From Flavobacterium aquaticum (lineage in GTDB: Bacteria > Bacteroidota > Bacteroidia > Flavobacteriales > Flavobacteriaceae): a DNA stretch of 64,000 nucleotides. The notes under the pieces are model-generated. The model was not told the origin of the DNA. It was given only the letters and a program-made list of their open reading frames with translations, and searched no databases. Of the stretch, positions 1 through 8,470 are shown piece by piece. Where the stretch lies: NCBI RefSeq assembly GCF_003259835.1, contig NZ_QLMI01000004.1, forward strand, positions 124,001 through 188,000, read 5' to 3'. Within the stretch, counting starts at the first letter, position 1, and every line of letters begins with the position of its first letter. The position numbers and the translations under genes are program-made.

Positions 1-780
1 AGCTCCAATTTCAGCTCCCATGTTGCAAATGGTTCCTTTTCCGGTACACGACATTGATTCGGCACCTTCTCCGAAATATTCTACAATAGCACCAGTTCCT
101 CCTTTTACAGTTAAGATATCCGCTACTTTTAGAATTACATCTTTAGGTGAAGTCCAACCATTTAATTTTCCTGTTAGCTTTACTCCGATTAATTTTGGAA
201 ATTTTAATTCCCAAGACATGCCCGACATAACATCTACTGCATCAGCACCACCAACACCAATTGCTAACATTCCTAAACCACCTGCATTTACGGTATGAGA
301 ATCGGTTCCAATCATCAAACCACCTGGGAAAGCGTAATTTTCTAATACGATTTGATGAATAATTCCTGAACCTGGTTTCCAAAATCCAATTCCGTATTTA
401 TTGGATACTGAAGATAAAAAATCAAAAACTTCTTTTGATTGCTTGTTTGCTAACTCTAAATCTTGTTTCGCACCATTTTTTGCTAAAATTAAATGATCAC
501 AGTGAACTGTTGTTGGAACTGCAACTGTCTTTTTTCCTGCGTGCATGAATTGTAATAATGCCATTTGAGCTGTCGCATCTTGACACGCTACTCTATCTGG
601 AGCGAAATCTACATAATCTTTACCTCTTGTAAATGTCTGATTTGGCATTCCTTCCCATAAATGCGAATACAAAATTTTCTCAGACAACGTTAATGGACGT
701 CCAACAATGTCTCGAGCTTTATCCACTCTAGCCGCCATATTAGCGTACACTTTTTCAATCATTTCAATATCGAATGCCAT
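1..780 (-). CDS. Aconitate hydratase, mitochondrial type (N-terminal part, cut by window edge)
   Basis: Interconverts citrate and isocitrate in the TCA cycle (cytoplasmic 4Fe-4S enzyme). I read the open frame on the minus strand from the ATG at 780 to the window edge, about 260 residues without a stop. It begins [20 protein letters not shown], carries [14 protein letters not shown] near residue 30 and the aconitase signature [14 protein letters not shown] around residue 160; the visible end ([19 protein letters not shown]) holds the cysteine region expected near residue 250. The N-terminus resembles eukaryotic mitochondrial aconitase rather than the longer AcnA/IRP type, so I give no symbol. 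It lies 124 bp downstream of acnB on the same strand with a terminator between, so it is probably transcribed separately. Confidence 0.93.
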   Translation of the reverse strand, partial: MAFDIEMIEKVYANMAARVDKARDIVGRPLTLSEKILYSHLWEGMPNQTFTRGKDYVDFAPDRVACQDATAQMALLQFMHAGKKTVAVPTTVHCDHLILAKNGAKQDLELANKQSKEVFDFLSSVSNKYGIGFWKPGSGIIHQIVLENYAFPGGLMIGTDSHTVNAGGLGMLAIGVGGADAVDVMSGMSWELKFPKLIGVKLTGKLNGWTSPKDVILKVADILTVKGGTGAIVEYFGEGAESMSCTGKGTICNMGAEIGA

Positions 781-850
781 AGTAATAATTTTATTTAGTT
801 ATGTTATTTTAAACCTCCTAATTTACAAAAAAATGAACAGATAAAAAATA

Positions 851-882
851 AAAAAAAGCCTAAGTAGAACTTAGACTTTTTA
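851..882 (-). terminator. Intrinsic terminator after acnB
   Basis: CTAAGT at 860-865 and ACTTAG at 869-874 form a 6-bp stem with a 3-nt loop. On the minus strand a run of T (positions 857-851) follows the stem, and T's also follow it on the plus strand, so it could work in both directions. It lies just past the acnB stop and before the second aconitase. Confidence 0.7.
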
Positions 883-904
883 ATTTATAATAATAGCTTC
901 AATA

Positions 905-3694
905 TTATCTTACCAATAATTTGTGCGATGGAGCAAACTTAGTTAAGTTAATTCCTTCTACCGCTAATTTGTATTCTTCAATTGAAGGTGTTCTACCTAA
1001 TACTGTTGATAAAACTACCACTGGAGTAGATGATAATAATGATTCTCCTTTTTTCTCTGCTGTATCTTCAACAACTCTTCCTTGGAACAAACGAGTTGAT
1101 GTTGCCATAACTGTATCTCCTTTAGACGCTTTTTCTTGGTTACCCATACAAAGGTTACAACCTGGGCGCTCTAAATACAACATGTTTTCGTATTCTGTAC
1201 GAGCTGCAGCTTTTGGTGCATTATCATCAAATTCAAAACCTGAATATTTTTGTAATACTTCCCAATCACCTTCTGCTTTCAATTCGTCAACAATGTTGTA
1301 TGTTGGTGGAGCAACTACTAAAGGCGCTTTGAATTCCACTTTACCTTGTTGTCTCTCGATATTTTTAAGCATTTGCGCTAAGATTTTCATATCGCCTTTG
1401 TGCACCATACAAGAACCGATGAATCCTAAATCTACTTTTTTATCACCTCCGTAGAAAGAAAGTGGACGAATTGTATCGTGAGTATAACGTTTTGAAACGT
1501 CTTTATTATTTACATCGGGGTCAGCAATCATTGGTTCGTTAATCACATCCAAATCTACTTCAACTTCTGCATAATATTTTGCATTAGCATCAGGACGTAA
1601 AGCTGGTTTTTCACCTGATTTGATTTCAGCAATACGTTTGTTTGCTTTGTCGATTAATCCTCGAAGTACACGGTTTTTGTTGTCCATGCCTTTATCAATC
1701 ATGATTTGGATTCTTCCCTTTGCAATTTCTAATGATTCGATTAACGTTTCATCTTCCGAAATACAAATTGAAGCTTTTGCTTTCATTTCGGCTGTCCAAT
1801 CTGTAAAAGTAAACGCTTGGTCTGCTGTTAATGTTCCTAAATGTACTTCGATGATTCTTCCTTGGAATACGTTTTCACCACCAAATTTATGTAACATTTG
1901 CGCTTGCGTAGCATGAACCACATCACGGAAATCCATATAACTTGCCATATTTCCTTTGAAAGTAACTTTTACTGATTCTGGAATTGGCATTGAAGCTTCA
2001 CCTGTAGCAAGAGCTAAAGCAACTGTTCCTGAATCTGCACCAAAAGCAACTCCTTTAGACATCCTTGTATGTGAATCACCACCAATAATGATAGCCCATT
2101 CATCAACCGTAATATCATTTAATACTTTGTGAATTACGTCGGTCATTGCATGATAAACGCCTTTTGGATCACGAGCTGTGATTAAACCGAAGTCGTTCAT
2201 GAATTGCATTAATTTTGGAATATTAGCTTGTGCTTTTTTATCCCAAACAGAAGCCGTATGACAACCTGATTGATAAGCTCCGTCGACAATTGGAGAAATC
2301 ACAGTTGCTGCCATAGACTCTAATTCTTGAGCTGTCATTAAACCAGTAGTATCTTGAGAACCTACAATGTTTACTGTTACACGAACATCAGAACCAGCGT
2401 GTAATGCTTTTTTAGAAATAGTTCCTACCGCATTTCTATTGAAGATTTTCTCAACAGCTGTTAAACCTTGTCCTTCAACTGAAACTTCTTTTGAAGGTGC
2501 ATAAACTAGTGGCGCTTCAATTCCAAGAGTTTTAGCTGCGAAAGTTTGGATTTTTTTACCGAAAACAATTGCATAAGAACCACCTGCTTTGATGAATTCC
2601 ATTTTCTGAGGCGTGAATGCTTTAGAAATGTCAATTAATTCTTTGTCTCCGTTGTATAATTTTTTTGTTTTTGTATTGATAGTTAAAACCGTACCAGTAG
2701 CAACTGAATACACTTGCTCTAAAATTGGCTCTCCTTTTTCATCGCGAACTAATTCACCGTTTGCATCTGTTTTTTTCACCCAGTTTTTTAAATCGATTCC
2801 AATACCACCTGTTACGTCAACTGTAGTTAAGAAAATTGGAGAAATTCCGTTTGTTCCTCCTACAATTGGAGCGAAATTTACGAATGGTACATAAGGACTT
2901 GCTTGTTTACCTGTCCAAAGTGCCACGTTATTCACACCCGACATACGAGAAGAACCTACACCCATTGTTCCTTTTTCAGCAATTAACATTACCGATTTAT
3001 CCGGATGTTGCGCTTGTAATGCTTTAATTTCTTCTTGCGCTTGAGGTGTAATCATACATTTTCCGTGTAATTCACGGTCAGAACGCGAGTGCGCTTGATT
3101 ACCTGGAGATAATAAATCGGTTGAAATATCACCTTCACCAGCGATGAAGGTTACTACTTTAATTTCTTCTGCAATTTCTGGAAGTTTAGTGAAGAATTCT
3201 GCTTTAGCATAACTTTCTAAAATATTTTTAGCAACGGTATTTCCATTCTCATAAGCTTCTTTGATACGAGCCATATCAGCATCGTAAAGATAAACTTGTG
3301 TTTTTAAAACTTCAGCCGCTTGATTTGCAATATTTGAATCATTTCCTAATGCTAAATCTAAAAGTACTTCAATTGAAGGTCCACCTTTCATGTGAGATAA
3401 CAATTCAAAAGCAAATGTTGGAGTAATTTCAGCAACTACTTCTTGACCAAGAATAATCTCTTTTAAGAATTTTGCTTTTGCACCAGCAGCAGGAGTTGTT
3501 CCTGGCAAAGTGTTGTAGATAAAAAACTTCAAACAATCTTGTCTGTTTGCGTTGTTTGTATCTTTAATTTGAGCAATGATTTCGTTTAACAAATCAGCTC
3601 TATCAATTGGTTTTGGGTGTAATCCTTGACCTTTTCTTTCTTCGATTTCTTTAATATACTCGTTATAAAGATTCATTTCAGTAGCTAACGCCAT
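905..3694 (-). CDS. acnB: Bifunctional aconitate hydratase 2 / 2-methylisocitrate dehydratase AcnB
   Basis: TCA-cycle aconitase of the AcnB family; the family also acts on 2-methylcitrate-cycle intermediates. The 929-residue length is slightly longer than the roughly 865 of the E. coli protein. The N-terminal third is the HEAT-like domain typical of AcnB (residues 1-160), followed by the swivelling domain, and the catalytic core carries GGDSHTRMSKGVAFGADSG. The Fe-S ligands are visible as FIGSCMVHKG and, near the C-terminus, PGCNLCMGNQEKAS. The ATG at 3694 starts MALATEMNLYNEYIKEIEER. A TAnnTTTG box lies about 45 bp upstream. Two aconitase families side by side suggests division of labour, for example different oxidative stability, but this is inference. 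Confidence 0.97.
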   Translation of the reverse strand: MALATEMNLYNEYIKEIEERKGQGLHPKPIDRADLLNEIIAQIKDTNNANRQDCLKFFIYNTLPGTTPAAGAKAKFLKEIILGQEVVAEITPTFAFELLSHMKGGPSIEVLLDLALGNDSNIANQAAEVLKTQVYLYDADMARIKEAYENGNTVAKNILESYAKAEFFTKLPEIAEEIKVVTFIAGEGDISTDLLSPGNQAHSRSDRELHGKCMITPQAQEEIKALQAQHPDKSVMLIAEKGTMGVGSSRMSGVNNVALWTGKQASPYVPFVNFAPIVGGTNGISPIFLTTVDVTGGIGIDLKNWVKKTDANGELVRDEKGEPILEQVYSVATGTVLTINTKTKKLYNGDKELIDISKAFTPQKMEFIKAGGSYAIVFGKKIQTFAAKTLGIEAPLVYAPSKEVSVEGQGLTAVEKIFNRNAVGTISKKALHAGSDVRVTVNIVGSQDTTGLMTAQELESMAATVISPIVDGAYQSGCHTASVWDKKAQANIPKLMQFMNDFGLITARDPKGVYHAMTDVIHKVLNDITVDEWAIIIGGDSHTRMSKGVAFGADSGTVALALATGEASMPIPESVKVTFKGNMASYMDFRDVVHATQAQMLHKFGGENVFQGRIIEVHLGTLTADQAFTFTDWTAEMKAKASICISEDETLIESLEIAKGRIQIMIDKGMDNKNRVLRGLIDKANKRIAEIKSGEKPALRPDANAKYYAEVEVDLDVINEPMIADPDVNNKDVSKRYTHDTIRPLSFYGGDKKVDLGFIGSCMVHKGDMKILAQMLKNIERQQGKVEFKAPLVVAPPTYNIVDELKAEGDWEVLQKYSGFEFDDNAPKAAARTEYENMLYLERPGCNLCMGNQEKASKGDTVMATSTRLFQGRVVEDTAEKKGESLLSSTPVVVLSTVLGRTPSIEEYKLAVEGINLTKFAPSHKLLVR

Positions 3695-3738
3695 ACTATA
3701 AATAAGTTAATTAGTGTTTGTTGTATTTTTTGGTGGCA

Positions 3739-3746
3739 CAAATTTA
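3739..3746 (-). promoter_or_regulatory. Putative -7 element of acnB promoter
   Basis: The minus strand reads TAAATTTG, matching the Bacteroidota -7 consensus TAnnTTTG, about 45 nt before the acnB ATG. I see no clear -33 TTTG at the ideal distance, so this is a candidate. The rest of 3695-3953 is very AT-rich and I see no gene in it. Confidence 0.5.
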
Positions 3747-3953
3747 ATAAATCTTAATTGGATTTAAAAATTTTTAATAAAAAGCCTAAATAGAAGAATT
3801 ATTATTTATAAACATTCTATTTTAATGGTTATTTTTCAATATTAATAAGAAAATAGGTTAATTATTTACAAATTATTTATTTTGAAGGCAAATTTTAAGA
3901 ATTTCGAAAAAAGATAATAAAAACCAAATAAAGTTTTTAATTTAAATTAAAAA

Positions 3954-5228
3954 TTATTTTATGATTTTTATACTTTGACGCCCTGTATTACTATGTAAAT
4001 TAACATAATAAACACCTTTTGGGTAGGGAAAGTCAAAAGAGTATAATTTTTCACCTTGCTGGGTAATTTCTTCAAAGAAGAGGTCTTTAAGTTTTCTACC
4101 TAAATTATCGTACAATTCAATATTGAGGTTATCCGAATCTTTAAAATTAATACTCAAATTTAATTTATCGACTATTGGATTTGGAACTACTTTTGCTAAC
4201 AAAGGAACTCTCGGAACTTCCTGAAAATCTGTACTACTTAATGTTTGATCATATTTATAAACTGTTGTGCCTGAAGCGTAAGCCAAATTTTCGTTTATAA
4301 TAAAAATTCTATTGAGATTACTACCAACATTCAGGTTTACCCAAGTATTTCCTCCATCATTCGTTTCATAAAATCCAGTACTATGACCTCCCATCCAACC
4401 ATGATCTAAAGAAATAAAACCAACTGCTTGAATTTCAACCTCAGGAGCATTTTTAGTTTCCCAAGTAACACCAGCATTTGTAGTTCGTATTAGTTTACCA
4501 TTATTTGGAGTAACAGATTCAATTGAACCAAAAATAACATCTGAATTTCCTTGTAAAAGTTGCATTTTCCATACATACTCACCTGGAATTCCACTATTGT
4601 AAATTTCAACCCAACTTTGACCTCCATCTGTTGTTTTTAGAACTATACCTCCTGTAGCACTTCTTCCTGAAACATAACCAAAATTCTCATCTATAAACAT
4701 AATTTCTACCAAACCTGTTGCATAACTTGACATATTAATATATTGCCAAGTTGCTCCGCTATCGACAGATTTTACAATAAATGGCGTAGTTGAAAAATAA
4801 GCTCCACAACCGTAAACAGTTGATGTTCCAACTGCATCTAAACCACAAATAGCTCTTGGCGCAGGAGAAATATTTGTTATTTCAGACCAAGTAGTACCTC
4901 CATCAATTGTTTTAAAAAATTTATTATTTGTTAAAGTTCCTACAAAACCTACATTCTGATTTAAAAACTCAATATTTCTAAAGTAATAATTAGCACCTAA
5001 AGCCGTTTCATTCAACTGTTGTGTCCATGTTACGCCACCATCTATAGTCTTATAAACAGATGCATAACTTCCATTTAAAGCCCAACCAAGGTTTTCATCT
5101 AAGAAAAAAACATCGTCAAATCGTTGATTATTTGGATTAGAAATAGCAGATGACAAAGCTCTCCATTGCGATTGTGAAAAACTATTCAAGGAAAGAAAAA
5201 CGAGTGCAATTAAAAACTTTAAATTCAT
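3954..5228 (-). CDS. Secreted YCF48/BNR-like beta-propeller protein with T9SS type A sorting domain
   Basis: Probable surface or secreted protein of unknown function. The frame extends upstream to 5276, but I place the start at the ATG at 5228, where MNLKFLIALVFLSLNSFSQ is a clean signal peptide; this ATG is 1 nt past the moxR stop at 5230. The body has repeated blades of the type VYKTIDGGVTWTQQL, FFKTIDGGTTWSEIT, VLKTTDGGQSWVEIY and FYETNDGGNTWVNLN, typical of YCF48 / BNR-like propellers. The last 80 residues, beginning near VVPNPIVDKLNLSINF and ending GVYYVNLHSNTGRQSIKIIK, form a type A T9SS C-terminal domain. It is translationally adjacent to a MoxR ATPase, an odd pairing that may only be transcriptional. 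Confidence 0.88.
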   Translation of the reverse strand: MNLKFLIALVFLSLNSFSQSQWRALSSAISNPNNQRFDDVFFLDENLGWALNGSYASVYKTIDGGVTWTQQLNETALGANYYFRNIEFLNQNVGFVGTLTNNKFFKTIDGGTTWSEITNISPAPRAICGLDAVGTSTVYGCGAYFSTTPFIVKSVDSGATWQYINMSSYATGLVEIMFIDENFGYVSGRSATGGIVLKTTDGGQSWVEIYNSGIPGEYVWKMQLLQGNSDVIFGSIESVTPNNGKLIRTTNAGVTWETKNAPEVEIQAVGFISLDHGWMGGHSTGFYETNDGGNTWVNLNVGSNLNRIFIINENLAYASGTTVYKYDQTLSSTDFQEVPRVPLLAKVVPNPIVDKLNLSINFKDSDNLNIELYDNLGRKLKDLFFEEITQQGEKLYSFDFPYPKGVYYVNLHSNTGRQSIKIIK

Positions 5229-5229
5229 A

Positions 5230-6183
5230 TTAAAACAGCTTTTTAATAATATCATCTTCTGAAATTCCTTCGGCATCAGCTTTATAATTTTTTACAATTC
5301 TATGACGAAGAATTCCTACTGCAACTGCTTTTACATCTTCAATATCTGGCGAGAATTTCCCATTAAAAGCGGCATTAGTTTTTGCAGCTAAAATTAAATT
5401 TTGAGAAGCACGTGGACCAGCACCCCAATCGATATATGTTTTTACAAATTCATTCGATAATGGATTATCGGGACGTGTTTTACTTACTAATGAAACCGCG
5501 TATTCAATAACATTATCTGCCACTGGAATTTTACGAATTACATTTTGAAAATCGATAATTTCGTGAGCCGTGAATAAAGAATTTACTACTGGTTTAAAAT
5601 CAGAAGTGGTTGCTTTTACCACATTTACTTCTTCTTCAAAACTTGGATAATCTAATTTTACGGCAAACATAAAACGGTCTAATTGCGCTTCTGGTAACGG
5701 ATACGTTCCTTCTTGCTCAATTGGATTTTGAGTTGCTAATACAAAATAAGGCAAATCTAATTTATAATGATGTCCAGCTACAGTTACTGCACGTTCTTGC
5801 ATAGCTTCTAAAAGAGCTGCTTGCGTTTTTGGTGGAGTTCTGTTGATCTCATCAGCTAAGATAATATTTGAAAATATTGGTCCTTTGATAAATTTAAAGT
5901 GACGATTTTCGTCTAAGATTTCACTTCCTAAAATATCAGATGGCATTAAATCGGGTGTAAACTGAATTCTTTTGAAATTCAATCCTAAAGCTTGAGAAAT
6001 GGTGTTTACCATTAAAGTTTTTGCTAAACCAGGTACGCCAATGAGCAAAGCGTGACCTCCAGAAAAAATACTCATCACAATTTGATGTACTACTTCATCT
6101 TGACCCACAATTACTTTTGCAATTTCTTGCTTTAATGCTTTTTGTCTTTGAACTAATTCCTGAATGGCTGCTACGTCTGACAT
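5230..6183 (-). CDS. MoxR-family AAA+ ATPase
   Basis: Cytoplasmic AAA+ chaperone-like ATPase of the MoxR family, which helps activate or assemble partner complexes, often VWA-domain proteins. The 317-residue length is typical. Walker A GVPGLAKT is at residues 49-56, Walker B IILADE near 107-112 followed by INRTPPKTQAALLEAMQER, and the sensor-type region FVLATQNPIEQEGTYPLPEAQLDRF follows. In many Bacteroidota the gene heads a cluster with DUF58 and VWA genes. Here it is followed only by a T9SS propeller protein, so its usual partners are absent from the window. It is separated from the surA cluster upstream by a terminator. Confidence 0.93.
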   Translation of the reverse strand: MSDVAAIQELVQRQKALKQEIAKVIVGQDEVVHQIVMSIFSGGHALLIGVPGLAKTLMVNTISQALGLNFKRIQFTPDLMPSDILGSEILDENRHFKFIKGPIFSNIILADEINRTPPKTQAALLEAMQERAVTVAGHHYKLDLPYFVLATQNPIEQEGTYPLPEAQLDRFMFAVKLDYPSFEEEVNVVKATTSDFKPVVNSLFTAHEIIDFQNVIRKIPVADNVIEYAVSLVSKTRPDNPLSNEFVKTYIDWGAGPRASQNLILAAKTNAAFNGKFSPDIEDVKAVAVGILRHRIVKNYKADAEGISEDDIIKKLF

Positions 6184-6240
6184 ATTGAATTTAGAATTTT
6201 AGAATTCGGAAAATTGAACTTAATTATTAAACCTCTAAAA
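6184..6240. repeat. Intergenic AT-rich direct-repeat tract
   Basis: The word TTTAGAATT occurs twice in close tandem (TTTAGAATTTTAGAATTC) just upstream of the moxR ATG. It belongs to a class of degenerate short repeat tracts found in several spacers of this window, each with its own word. The moxR promoter should lie in or next to it. Confidence 0.5.
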
Positions 6241-6244
6241 TAAT

Positions 6245-6272
6245 AAAAAACCCTCTGAAAATTCAAAGGGTT
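6245..6272 (-). terminator. Terminator of the foldase (SurA) cluster
   Basis: On the minus strand AACCCTTTGA pairs with TCAGAGGGTT (one T-G wobble; 6263-6272 with 6249-6258) around a 4-nt loop, followed by a T run. It lies immediately after the last gene of the three-gene peptidyl-prolyl isomerase cluster. Confidence 0.85.
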
Positions 6273-6279
6273 AGTTAAT

Positions 6280-7635
6280 TTATTTTTTTAACCAATTATT
6301 AGCGAAATCACAATCTTTATATTCATCACTAATTTTAATATAGGTTTCTTTAATTTTCTCTTCAGACCATTTTGCAATTTCTTTGATTTGTTTATCTCTC
6401 AAAGCTAATTCTTTAATTTTTAAATAATCTCTAGAAAAATCTGCTTGGTGCTCTTCGATTCTGTTATTAACCGTAATTATTTTATAGAACTTACCTGACC
6501 CTCTTTCTTCATCTAAAATTGGCAACGAAACTTCACCATCTTTTAAAGAAGAAACTTGAGCATATAAAGTAGGATCCATTTTAGTTAATTCAAATCTTGG
6601 TTCCATAGTTCTTGGGTTTAATAAAACACCTCCACTATTTCTTGTTTCTTTTTCGTCAGATGAAGATTTTGCTGCATCTGCGAATGTAATTTCTTTGTTT
6701 ACGATTTTATTTCGAATCTGTTCGATTTTTTCCTTAGCATCTTTCATTGCTTGAGTTGATACTTTTGGAGCAATTAAAATATGACGCAATTCTACTTCCT
6801 GACCTTTAATTTTATCTACCATAATGATATGATAACCAAACTCTGTTTCAAAAGGCTCAGAAATTTCACCTTCAGCTAAACTAAAAGCTACATCTTTAAA
6901 TTCTTTAACGAAAGCAGTTTTACGATTCATTTTGTAATAACCACCGTTTGAACTTGATCCTGGATCTTCAGAAAACAAAACCGCTTTACTAAAGAAACTA
7001 GAACCGTTTAATACGTCTTGTTTAATTTCTTTTAATTTATCAATTACTCTTTTCTTTTCTTCTTCAGAAATAACAGGTTTTACAACAATTTGAGCCACTT
7101 CCATTTCGGCACCAAAAGTTGGAATTTCGTCTGCTGGAATTCCTTTGAAAAAATTTCTAACTTCTTCTGGAGTAATAGTAACACCTTCTACAATCTTATT
7201 TCTCATTTGAGATGTAAGTTTGTTCATTTTTACAGCATCAAAAAAATGATTTCTTAATTCTTCTTCATTTTTTTTGTTGTAATATTTAACTACTTTTTCC
7301 ATAGAACCTATTTGTTCTACGGCTGCGTCTAATTGTTCATTCAAATAGGAATTCACTTCTGCATCAGTAACTACAATACTATCTTGAACAGCTTGATGAG
7401 CATATAACTTATCTTCTAATTGCTTTCCAAAAAGTTCACATCTTGAAATATCTTTAACATCAACTCCTTGAGCTTTTAAGGTGATGTAATCTAAATCGAT
7501 ATCAGAGTCAAGTACAACATAATCTCCTACAACTCCTATAACTCCATCAACTTTTTGTTTTTTAGGCTGTGCAAATACTGTTGTTGATGTTATTAAAAGT
7601 AATGCAAAAAGTAATTTTTTATTTATAAATTTCAT
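6280..7635 (-). CDS. Periplasmic SurA-type peptidyl-prolyl cis-trans isomerase
   Basis: Periplasmic chaperone/PPIase of the SurA family, expected to escort unfolded outer-membrane proteins. I choose the ATG at 7635 (MKFINKKLLFALLLITSTTVFAQ, a signal peptide) over the upstream ATG at 7659, which lies deeper inside the preceding gene; 451 residues result. A SurA N-domain is followed by two parvulin-like segments: the first has AQIVVKP and EFGYHIIMVDK, the second begins ELRHILIAPK, with GGVLLNPRTMEPRF near its end. The start overlaps the end of the previous gene by 17 nt, so coupling is likely. It is last in the cluster and ends at a terminator. Confidence 0.9.
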   Translation of the reverse strand: MKFINKKLLFALLLITSTTVFAQPKKQKVDGVIGVVGDYVVLDSDIDLDYITLKAQGVDVKDISRCELFGKQLEDKLYAHQAVQDSIVVTDAEVNSYLNEQLDAAVEQIGSMEKVVKYYNKKNEEELRNHFFDAVKMNKLTSQMRNKIVEGVTITPEEVRNFFKGIPADEIPTFGAEMEVAQIVVKPVISEEEKKRVIDKLKEIKQDVLNGSSFFSKAVLFSEDPGSSSNGGYYKMNRKTAFVKEFKDVAFSLAEGEISEPFETEFGYHIIMVDKIKGQEVELRHILIAPKVSTQAMKDAKEKIEQIRNKIVNKEITFADAAKSSSDEKETRNSGGVLLNPRTMEPRFELTKMDPTLYAQVSSLKDGEVSLPILDEERGSGKFYKIITVNNRIEEHQADFSRDYLKIKELALRDKQIKEIAKWSEEKIKETYIKISDEYKDCDFANNWLKK

Positions 7636-8470
7636 ATTTATTGTCTTTGATTGCGTCATTCGTAATCTCTTTTTCTAAGGTGTTAATTAATTCTAATTTT
7701 CTATTATTGATAATAATTTGTCTAATTGTTGGTTTTAAAAATTCTAATGGTGTAGCGCTATCTTTTGGCAAAACACTATTAACTTTTACTAGCCAAATAG
7801 TTGTTGAATCAGGATACTGAAAATTCATTCCACCAGAAATATATTTCTGTTTATTTTCAATGTTAATGAACGGAATTTTTTCATAAATCTGATTAATATC
7901 AACCCAAATGGAATCGTTAAAAGCATAACTTTTAAACTGAACCGCCATTTGCTCTAACTCCTTTTTATCTTTTTTGGTAAAGGAACTAAACTTTGATTTA
8001 ATTTTTGCAAATTTTGGATTTTCTTTAACTAAATTGATATATCGCAACTTAACCAATTCTGACGAATTCTTAAAGTATTGCTTGTTTTTACTATAATAAT
8101 CAACTATTTGACCATCAGTAACTGAAGTATCTACTTGTCTAATTACTAAATTTTCTAAATAGGCTTTAGTATATAAATCAACTTTATATTGATCTATTAA
8201 AACATTAAATTCGTCTAGTTGTTCTTTTCCAATATTTTTCTCAGCAGCTTCAAAAAGTAATTTTTGAGTAGCCCATCTGTCTATAAATGACTTAACGATT
8301 GCTATACTATCTTTTTTTGAAGTTCCTTTTGGCACTAAATCTAAAATATCAGATTCATATAAATAACTTTTACCTACACGAGCGATTGCTTTTGGTTCTC
8401 TTGGCGCTTTAAAATAATCGCACGAAGAAACCAATAGTGTAAGTAAAATTATTTGAATCCAATACTTCAT
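7619..8470 (-). CDS. SurA-like N-domain lipoprotein without a clear PPIase core
   Basis: Lipoprotein encoded between two parvulin-type foldases. The N-terminus MKYWIQIILLTLLVSSCDYF is a signal peptide with lipobox LVSSC. Residues 25-130 (AIARVGKSYLYESDILDLVP, then the ATQKLLFEAAEKN region) look like the helical SurA N-domain. I see no parvulin HIL/FGYH motifs in the 283 residues, so this appears to be a chaperone-only member. The ATG at 8470 shares its A with the TAA of the preceding gene (TAATG), which indicates translational coupling. Likely anchored in the periplasm and working with its neighbours; its precise role is unknown. Confidence 0.75.
   Translation of the reverse strand: MKYWIQIILLTLLVSSCDYFKAPREPKAIARVGKSYLYESDILDLVPKGTSKKDSIAIVKSFIDRWATQKLLFEAAEKNIGKEQLDEFNVLIDQYKVDLYTKAYLENLVIRQVDTSVTDGQIVDYYSKNKQYFKNSSELVKLRYINLVKENPKFAKIKSKFSSFTKKDKKELEQMAVQFKSYAFNDSIWVDINQIYEKIPFINIENKQKYISGGMNFQYPDSTTIWLVKVNSVLPKDSATPLEFLKPTIRQIIINNRKLELINTLEKEITNDAIKDNKYEIYK

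Noticed and set aside
921..1454. Plus-strand ORF of 177 codons inside acnB
   Set aside because: Reverse frame of a strongly conserved coding gene; no family features.
2613..2894. Plus-strand ORF inside acnB
   Set aside because: Antisense shadow of acnB; composition and motifs do not suggest a protein.
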